The translations under genes and the position numbers were made by a program. Positions 58,860 through 64,000 of a DNA stretch of 64,000 nucleotides are shown here, piece after piece. Each line of letters begins with the position of its first letter. The first letter of the stretch is position 1. Where the stretch lies: positions 1,131,139 to 1,195,138 of the forward strand of contig NZ_KQ949023.1 in the NCBI RefSeq assembly GCF_001514285.1, given 5' to 3'. This stretch comes from Streptomyces sp. DSM 15324. GTDB taxonomy: Bacteria > Actinomycetota > Actinomycetes > Streptomycetales > Streptomycetaceae. A model generated the notes under the pieces. The model saw only the letters and a list, made by a program, of their open reading frames with translations, was not told where the DNA came from and ran no database searches.

Positions 58860-59486
58860 CTAGACCACGGCCCCCCGGCCGGGATCCTGGTCGTCCTCGT
58901 CGTCCGAGCGCATCCGGACCACCAGCGTGGCGAAGCCGCCGAGGAAGCCGCCGACGCAGACCGTGGTCAGCCACCACGTCATCTCCCAGCCCAGCAGCAC
59001 CGCCAGCAACAGCAGCAGCGGCCCGCCGATCACCCCGAGCCAGGCGAACTTGGCCGTGGTGTCGGCGGCCGGCAGCGGCGGCGGCTCCGGCGGCACGAAG
59101 TGCCCCTCGTCCTCCTCGTCGAAGTCCTCCTCGGCCGGCTCCGCCGCGCTGTAGTCGCGCGGGCCGACACCGGGCGCGAACGAGACGGAGCTGCCGAGCG
59201 GCTTGGCCGGTTCCGGCTCCTGGTCCTCCGCGGAGTCCCGGGGTTCGTCCTCGTTCGTCCGGGTCTCCAGCAGGGCCAGGTCCTCGATCGACTTGAACGG
59301 CCTGGCCCCCGGCGGGTCCGGCGGTTCGTCCCCGTACCCCGCGACGATCGCCGCCCACGCGGCGTCCTCGTCGAAGGGCACGTTCTGCTCCTTGGGCTCC
59401 CGGCCCCGACGGGCCTCCTGGCCGTCCGGGCCCTCCCGTCCGTCCCGGTTCTCCCGGTCCTCGCGGTCGGAGTCGTGCTCAGCCAC
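58860..59486 (-). CDS. Membrane protein with acidic N-terminus
   Basis: 208 residues from GTG 59484-59486, overlapping the end of the alpha/beta-hydrolase gene by eight bases (translationally coupled). Very acidic N-terminal 145 residues (AEHDSDREDRENRDGREG, EEDFDEEDEGHFVPPEPP) precede two helices (FAWLGVIGGPLLLLLAVLLG, WLTTVCVGGFLGGFATLVV). Resembles a Streptomyces-conserved unknown protein. No enzymatic motif. It may be regulated with its neighbour. Confidence 0.82.
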   Translation of the reverse strand: MAEHDSDREDRENRDGREGPDGQEARRGREPKEQNVPFDEDAAWAAIVAGYGDEPPDPPGARPFKSIEDLALLETRTNEDEPRDSAEDQEPEPAKPLGSSVSFAPGVGPRDYSAAEPAEEDFDEEDEGHFVPPEPPPLPAADTTAKFAWLGVIGGPLLLLLAVLLGWEMTWWLTTVCVGGFLGGFATLVVRMRSDDEDDQDPGRGAVV

Positions 59487-60258
59487 CTACGGCCGTCCCT
59501 TCCTTGCCGACACTGGGCGCGATCCGGGCGATGAACGCGTAGCTCTCCTCGAAGATCCGGTCCGCATCGTGGTCCAACGTTGCCACGTGGTAGCTCTGTT
59601 CCAGGAGGATCTCGGTCACGTCCGTGGACGAGACCCGGCTCAGGACCCGGGCCGAGTCGGCCGCCGGGACGACATGGTCCCGGACGCTGCGCAGGAGCAG
59701 CAGCGGCTGCGTGACCTGCGGAAGCTCCCCGTCGATCTGCCGCAGCAGGATCCGCAGCGCGTGTGCCGCGCGCAGCGGCACCCGGTCGTACCCGATCTCG
59801 ACGCTCCCCTCGCGCGCGATGTCGCTCGCGATCCCCTTCGTCGACCGCACGACGTGGTGGGCCACGGGGAGGGCATACGCCGACAGCCCGTGCACCTTGT
59901 TCGCCGGGTTGACCACGACCACGCCCTCGACGTCCGCGCCGTGCCGGGCGGCCAGCCGCAGCGCGAGCGCGCCGCCCATGGACAGTCCGGCCACGAACAC
60001 CCGGGAGCACCGCTCGCGCAGGGCCCGCAGCTCGCGGTCCACCTCCGCGTACCAGTCGGGGCCGCCGGTGAGGGCCATGTCCTCCCAGCGGGTGCCGTGC
60101 CCCGGCAGCAGGGGGACCGCGACGGTGAGCCCCCGACCGGCCAGGTACCGGGCCCAGGGACGCAGCGACTGCGGGGAACCGGTGAAGCCGTGGCAGAGGA
60201 GGATCCCGACCTCCCCGCCCTCGTGGCGGTACGGCTCGGCTCCAGGAAGGACCGGCAC
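59479..60258 (-). CDS. Alpha/beta-hydrolase, carboxylesterase/lysophospholipase-like
   Basis: 259 residues from GTG 60258 with AGGAG upstream. Catalytic Ser93 in FVAGLSMGGAL, Asp in VRDHVVPAAD and His in SYHVATLDHD, with oxyanion loop CHGFTGSPQS. The plan resembles Est30-type carboxylesterases and monoacylglycerol lipases (short cap). No secretion signal. It is divergent from the plsC-type acyltransferase across 143 bases, so it may take part in lipid turnover (positional inference). Confidence 0.9.
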   Translation of the reverse strand: MPVLPGAEPYRHEGGEVGILLCHGFTGSPQSLRPWARYLAGRGLTVAVPLLPGHGTRWEDMALTGGPDWYAEVDRELRALRERCSRVFVAGLSMGGALALRLAARHGADVEGVVVVNPANKVHGLSAYALPVAHHVVRSTKGIASDIAREGSVEIGYDRVPLRAAHALRILLRQIDGELPQVTQPLLLLRSVRDHVVPAADSARVLSRVSSTDVTEILLEQSYHVATLDHDADRIFEESYAFIARIAPSVGKEGTAVGG

Positions 60259-60401
60259 CTTCGGTCTCCTGTCTTCGTCTGTTCTTCATGAGAGGGGCGT
60301 GAGGTTCACGGTACGCGACCCCACTGACACCGACCAGGGCCGTCGGGGCCTTTGCCGCCGCGCCGGGTTAAGGTCTGAGAACACATACAGGAGGCACTGG
60401 G

Positions 60402-61175
60402 TTGTTGTACGGCGCGATGAAGGTCGCTATCGGGGGACCGCTGAAGGTCACCTTCAGGCCCTGGGTGGAAGGCCTCGAGAACATTCCCGCCGAGGGCCCC
60501 GCGATCCTGGCGAGCAACCACCTCTCCTTCTCGGACTCGTTCTTCCTGCCCGCGGTCCTGGACCGCAAGGTCACGTTCATCGCGAAGGCCGAGTACTTCA
60601 CCACGCCCGGCCTCAAGGGCAGGCTGACGGCCGCCTTCTTCAAGGGCGTCGGCCAGCTCCCGGTGGACCGCTCCGGAGCGCGCGGCGCGGGGGAGGCCGC
60701 GATCAAGAGCGGCATAGAGGTGCTGGAGCGCGGTGAGCTGTTCGGGATCTACCCCGAGGGCACCCGCTCGCCCGACGGCCGCCTCTACCGCGGCAAGCCG
60801 GGCGGCCTCGCGCGCGTGGCGCTCGCCACCGGAGCGCCCGTCATCCCGGTCGCCATGATCGACACGGAGAAGATCCAGCCGCCGGGCAAGGTGATGCCCA
60901 AGGTGATGCGGCCCGGCATCCGGATCGGCGCGCCGCTGGACTTCAGCCGCTACGAGGGCATGGACCACGACCGTTTCGTGCTGCGGGCACTGACGGACGA
61001 GGTGATGTACGAGATCATGAAGCTCTCCGGCCAGGAGTACGTCGACATCTACGCGACCGCCGCCAAGCGGCAGATCGCGGAGGCGGCCAAGGCCGACAAG
61101 GAGGCCGAGAAGGCCGCGCGGGCGGCGCTCGCGCAGGCCGAGAAGGACCAGGCCAAGAAGGAACAAGAGCGGTAG
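60402..61175 (+). CDS. 1-acylglycerol-3-phosphate acyltransferase (PlsC family)
   Basis: 257 residues from TTG 60402; AGGAGG at 60389-60394 gives ideal spacing. HX4D catalytic motif NHLSFSD (His40, Asp45), YPEGTRS glycerophosphate site and VIPVAMI. C-terminus is a charged Ala/Lys/Glu helix (KADKEAEKAARAALAQAEKDQAKKEQER). Mycobacterial Rv2182c is the counterpart. It makes phosphatidic acid from lysophosphatidic acid. A 17-base direct repeat covers its stop. Confidence 0.93.
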   Translation: MLYGAMKVAIGGPLKVTFRPWVEGLENIPAEGPAILASNHLSFSDSFFLPAVLDRKVTFIAKAEYFTTPGLKGRLTAAFFKGVGQLPVDRSGARGAGEAAIKSGIEVLERGELFGIYPEGTRSPDGRLYRGKPGGLARVALATGAPVIPVAMIDTEKIQPPGKVMPKVMRPGIRIGAPLDFSRYEGMDHDRFVLRALTDEVMYEIMKLSGQEYVDIYATAAKRQIAEAAKADKEAEKAARAALAQAEKDQAKKEQER

Positions 61176-61210
61176 TGGTACCAGAGCGGTAGCGGTACGA
61201 GAGCGGCAGG
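61167..61210. repeat. 17-base direct repeat at the acyltransferase 3' end
   Basis: GAGCGGTAGTGGTACCA (61167-61183) and GAGCGGTAGCGGTACGA (61184-61200), then a partial third copy. The stop TAG of the acyltransferase lies in the first unit. Confidence 0.75.
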
Positions 61211-61239
61211 GGCGCTCCGGGGGCGGGGGGACTGGACGG

Positions 61240-62466
61240 ATGGCCAGGCGCGAGAGAGTCATGAGGATGTCGGTGGAGCTGCCGCTGTGGCGCGCGCTCT
61301 CCGGCTACCGGGTCCTGACGATGCTGTACGCGGTCGGCCTGTTCGCCACCGCCTACGACGACTACGACCGTCCCGGCGTCGCCATCGCCTACTTCGCCGT
61401 CCTGTTCGTGTGGACGCTCGCGACCCTGCCCCGGGTGCAGAACGCGGCGGCCTGCACCAAGCGCTTCCTCACCGTCGACCTCGCGGTCGCGCTGACCGGG
61501 ATCGTGCTGACCCCGTTCGTCGTCAGCGACCAGCACATCCAGGACAGCGGGCCCACCCTGCCCTCGATATGGACGGCCGGTTCGGTCCTCGCCTTCGCCA
61601 TCAAGGGCGGCTGGCGCTGGGCCGCGTTCGCCTCCACGCCGGTGGCCGTCGCCAACCTGATCGAGCGCGGCCACCCGGCCCGCGACACCGTCCACAACGT
61701 GATCCTGGTCTGGGTCGCCTCCATCGCCATCGGGTACGTCGTCGAGGTCGCCCGCGCCTCCGAGCGCACCCTCGCCCGCGCCCTGGAGATCGAGGCGGCC
61801 ACGCGGGAGCGGGAGCGGCTCGCCCGGGACATCCACGACGGCGTGCTGCAGGTGCTGGCCATGGTGCAGCGGCGCGGCGCGGTCCTCGGCGGCGAGGCGG
61901 CCGAGCTGGGCCGACTGGCCGGCGAGCAGGAGGTCGCGCTGCGCACCCTGGTCTCCGGCGGGCTCGTCCCCGTCTCCCGGGTGTCGGAGGACCTCGCCGA
62001 GGGGGCCGTCGTACGCCTGGTGGAGGTGCCCGATCAGCCGGCGGGGAGCGACGGTCCCCTCGATCTGCGCACGCTGCTCGCGCCGTACGCCGCCGCGAGG
62101 GTCGCGCTCGCGGAGCCGGGCGCGCCGGTGCTGCTGGAGCCGGCCGCCGCCCGGGAGCTGGCCGCCGCGGTGGGCGCCGCCCTGGACAACGTACGCCGGC
62201 ACGCGGGCGAGGAGGCCCGTGCCTGGATCCTGGTGGAGGACGAACCCGGCGAGGTGATCGTCACCGTGCGGGACGACGGGCCGGGCATCCCGGAGGGGCG
62301 GCTGGCCCAGGCCGAGGGCGAGGGGCGGCTCGGGGTCGCCCAGTCGATCCGGGGCCGGCTGCGCGACCTCGGCGGCCGCGCCGAGCTGATCTCGACGCCC
62401 GGACAGGGCACCGAAGTGGAGTTGACCGTGCCGAAGGCCGTGGCGGGGAAGGACAGCAGGCGATGA
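61240..62466 (+). CDS. macS: Sensor histidine kinase, MacS-like
   Basis: 408 residues from ATG 61240. N-terminal helices (LTMLYAVGLFATAY, VAIAYFAVLFVWTLAT, LTVDLAVALTGIVLTPFVV, AAFASTPVAVANLI, VILVWVASIAIGYVVEV) form the sensor; HisKA_3 motif LARDIHDGVLQVLAMV (His199) and a GHKL ATPase (LDNVRRHAGEEA, VRDDGPGIPEG, GRLGVAQSIRGRL). In S. coelicolor the MacRS pair controls membrane-protein and morphogenesis genes, and is in the same spot upstream of pfkA. Assigned by position and architecture. Overlaps macR by four bases. Confidence 0.85.
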   Translation: MARRERVMRMSVELPLWRALSGYRVLTMLYAVGLFATAYDDYDRPGVAIAYFAVLFVWTLATLPRVQNAAACTKRFLTVDLAVALTGIVLTPFVVSDQHIQDSGPTLPSIWTAGSVLAFAIKGGWRWAAFASTPVAVANLIERGHPARDTVHNVILVWVASIAIGYVVEVARASERTLARALEIEAATRERERLARDIHDGVLQVLAMVQRRGAVLGGEAAELGRLAGEQEVALRTLVSGGLVPVSRVSEDLAEGAVVRLVEVPDQPAGSDGPLDLRTLLAPYAAARVALAEPGAPVLLEPAAARELAAAVGAALDNVRRHAGEEARAWILVEDEPGEVIVTVRDDGPGIPEGRLAQAEGEGRLGVAQSIRGRLRDLGGRAELISTPGQGTEVELTVPKAVAGKDSRR

Positions 62467-63125
62467 GCATCAAGGTCATGGTGGTCGACGACCATCCGAT
62501 GTGGCGCGACGCGGTCGCCCGGGACCTCACCGAGGCCGGCTTCGAGGTGGTCGCCACCGCGGGCGACGGCGAGCAGGCGGTGCGCCGCGCCCGGGCGGCC
62601 GTGCCGGACGTGCTCGTCCTGGACCTCAACCTGCCGGCCAAGCCGGGGGTCCAGGTGTGCAAGGAGGTCGTTGCGGCGAACCCCGCGCTGCGCGTCCTGG
62701 TGCTCTCCGCGAGCGGCGAGCACGCCGACGTCCTGGAGGCGGTCAAGTCCGGGGCGACCGGCTACCTGCTGAAGTCGGCGTCCACCGAGGAACTCCTGGA
62801 CGCGGTGCGCCGTACCGCCGTCGGCGACCCGGTGTTCACGCCCGGCCTCGCCGGACTGGTCCTCGGCGAGTACCGACGGCTGGCCTCCGACCCCGCCTCC
62901 GCCTCCGGCTCCGACGAGCCCGACGCGCCGCGGCTGACGGACCGGGAGACCGAGGTGCTGCGGCTGGTGGCCAAGGGGCTCAGCTACAAGCAGATCGCCG
63001 AACGCCTCGTCATCTCCCACCGCACGGTCCAGAACCACGTCCAGAACACCCTCGGCAAGCTCCAGCTGCACAACCGGGTGGAACTGGTCCGGTACGCGAT
63101 CGAGCGGGGTCTCGACGACGAGTGA
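62463..63125 (+). CDS. macR: NarL-family response regulator, MacR-like
   Basis: 220 residues. Receiver with MVVDDH (Asp9-Asp10), Asp54 in LVLDLNLPAKPG and Lys in YLLKSAS; LuxR-type HTH LTDRETEVLRLVAKGLSYKQIA, recognition HRTVQNHVQNTLGKLQL. Partner of the upstream kinase (ATGA overlap). Predicted to regulate morphogenesis-linked membrane proteins, from S. coelicolor. The pfkA gene starts 62 bases downstream with no clear terminator. Confidence 0.88.
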   Translation: MSIKVMVVDDHPMWRDAVARDLTEAGFEVVATAGDGEQAVRRARAAVPDVLVLDLNLPAKPGVQVCKEVVAANPALRVLVLSASGEHADVLEAVKSGATGYLLKSASTEELLDAVRRTAVGDPVFTPGLAGLVLGEYRRLASDPASASGSDEPDAPRLTDRETEVLRLVAKGLSYKQIAERLVISHRTVQNHVQNTLGKLQLHNRVELVRYAIERGLDDE

Positions 63126-63187
63126 GGCCCGCAGGACACTGACTCCTCGTCAGGCAGCCATCGGCTCTCGGCGAAGGGACCTCTTCC

Positions 63188-64000
63188 ATGCGCGTCGGAG
63201 TACTGACCGGAGGCGGTGACTGCCCCGGGCTCAACGCCGTCATCCGGGCGGTCGTCCGCAAGGGCGTCCAGGAGTACGGGCACGAGTTCATCGGCTTCCG
63301 GGACGGCTGGCGCGGTCCCCTGGAGGGGCGGTCGGTCCGCCTCGACATCCGGGCCGTGCGCGGGATCCTCCCCCGGGGCGGCACCGTCCTCGGCTCCTCC
63401 CGCACGAACCCGCTGAAGGAGGAGGACGGCATCCGCCGGATCAAGGACACCCTGGCCCGGCAGCGGATCGGGGCCCTGATCACCATCGGCGGCGAGGACA
63501 CCCTCGGCGTCGCCGCGAAACTCTCCGGCGAGTACGGCGTCCCGTGCGTCGGCGTCCCCAAGACCATCGACAACGACCTCTCCGCCACGGACTACACCTT
63601 CGGCTTCGACACCGCCGTCGGGATCGCCACCGAGGCCATCGACCGGCTGCACACCACCGCCGAGTCCCATATGCGGGTCCTGGTCGTGGAGGTGATGGGC
63701 CGGCACGCGGGCTGGATCGCCCTGCACTCGGGCCTGGCCGGCGGCGCGAACGTCATCCTCGTCCCCGAGCAGCCCTTCGACGTCGAGCAGGTGTGCGCCT
63801 GGGTGACCTCCCGGTTCCGGGCCTCCTACGCGCCGATCGTGGTCGTCGCCGAGGGCGCCCTGCCCAGGGACGGCGACCTGGTCCTCAAGGACGGCTCGCT
63901 GGACTCCTTCGGGCACGTCCGGCTCTCCGGCGTCGGCGAGTGGCTCGCCAAGGAGATCGAGCGGCGCACCGGCAAGGAGGCCCGCACCACCGTCCTCGGG
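63188..64000 (+). CDS. pfkA: 6-phosphofructokinase, 3'-truncated by the window edge
   Basis: 271 residues visible, frame open at the window end. Start MRVGVLTGGGDCPGLNAVIRA; substrate motifs PKTIDNDL, GFDTAVG, VEVMGRHAGW (Fru6P) and EGALPRDG. Catalytic Asp of TIDND is present. The positions matching E. coli 104 and 124 are Asp (TIGGEDT) and Lys (GVPKTIDND), a pattern seen in PPi-dependent and mixed-subclass enzymes; the related S. coelicolor enzyme was reported ATP-dependent. So phosphoryl donor is open. Likely co-read with macR-distant transcripts, no obvious promoter. Commits glucose-6-P flow from glkA to glycolysis. Confidence 0.93.
   Translation, partial: MRVGVLTGGGDCPGLNAVIRAVVRKGVQEYGHEFIGFRDGWRGPLEGRSVRLDIRAVRGILPRGGTVLGSSRTNPLKEEDGIRRIKDTLARQRIGALITIGGEDTLGVAAKLSGEYGVPCVGVPKTIDNDLSATDYTFGFDTAVGIATEAIDRLHTTAESHMRVLVVEVMGRHAGWIALHSGLAGGANVILVPEQPFDVEQVCAWVTSRFRASYAPIVVVAEGALPRDGDLVLKDGSLDSFGHVRLSGVGEWLAKEIERRTGKEARTTVLG

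Overview
The window is a high-GC actinobacterial chromosome segment, almost certainly Streptomyces. The signs are G/C-rich third codon positions, frequent GTG/TTG starts, 1-8 base gene overlaps, lipobox and twin-arginine signals, an actinobacterial qcrCAB/ctaCDEF respiratory cluster, a MacRS-type two-component pair and a glucokinase next to its small partner gene. From memory the order matches the S. coelicolor SCO2119-SCO2178 neighbourhood read backwards. I noticed no in-frame TTA codon, no tRNA or rRNA, no CRISPR array and no transposase. It reads as core chromosome, not an island.

Layout. 1-5.4 kb: end of a membrane protein gene, a GH114-type lipoprotein, cobS, a membrane protein, and a coupled rhomboid-like/DUF2156 membrane pair. 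5.5-9.3 kb: cobT, a zinc-ribbon methyltransferase, a PhnP-like/CobU fusion and a 70-residue protein. 9.4-13.4 kb: HtrA-like lipoprotein protease, a methyltransferase overlapping a DUF3043 membrane protein, and pspA-pspAA. 13.5-21.1 kb: NarL-type two-component system, RND exporter, and a Ser/Thr kinase with a PQQ-type propeller. 21.1-28.2 kb: nadA, erpA, a large repeat-rich membrane protein, an adenosine kinase-like PfkB protein, and a cysteine desulfurase-TusA fusion. 28.5-37.8 kb: ctaC-ctaD-ctaF, an L,D-transpeptidase lipoprotein, an atypical receiver protein, ctaE and qcrC-qcrA-qcrB, together the bc1-aa3 supercomplex. 38-43.6 kb: trpD, a SAM-IV-like riboswitch ahead of a class-V aminotransferase, a RAM-domain protein coupled to a rhomboid protease, a zinc ribbon protein and a NYN-domain RNA-binding protein. 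43.8-53.5 kb: two paralogous NlpC/P60 hydrolases, an HETTH lipoprotein, a GT-C membrane glycosyltransferase, a PimB'-like mannosyltransferase, cholesterol oxidase and a FadD15-like acyl-CoA ligase. 53.7-64 kb: metallophosphoesterase, SRPBCC protein, ArsA-like ATPase, DUF5304 protein, glucokinase, EEP-family hydrolase, membrane protein, alpha/beta hydrolase, PlsC acyltransferase, macS-macR and the start of pfkA.

How it works together. The centre is an aerobic respiration module flanked by Fe-S/sulfur genes (erpA, desulfurase-TusA, the riboswitch-controlled aminotransferase) and by envelope genes (PimB', NlpC/P60, L,D-transpeptidase, PlsC). Much of the order from cobS to the acyltransferase recalls Mycobacterium tuberculosis Rv2208 down to Rv2182c, so this looks like an ancient actinobacterial neighbourhood in which cholesterol oxidase is an extra.

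The strongest non-coding signals are the SAM-IV-like riboswitch (about 39,099-39,217), a 21-base palindrome containing the ctaE ATG, a palindrome in the nadA promoter, a 12-base inverted repeat before the first NlpC gene, and five copies of a short GC-rich dispersed element. I did not find a convincing wholly new multi-gene system. Family names are recognised by motif and memory; no database search was run.
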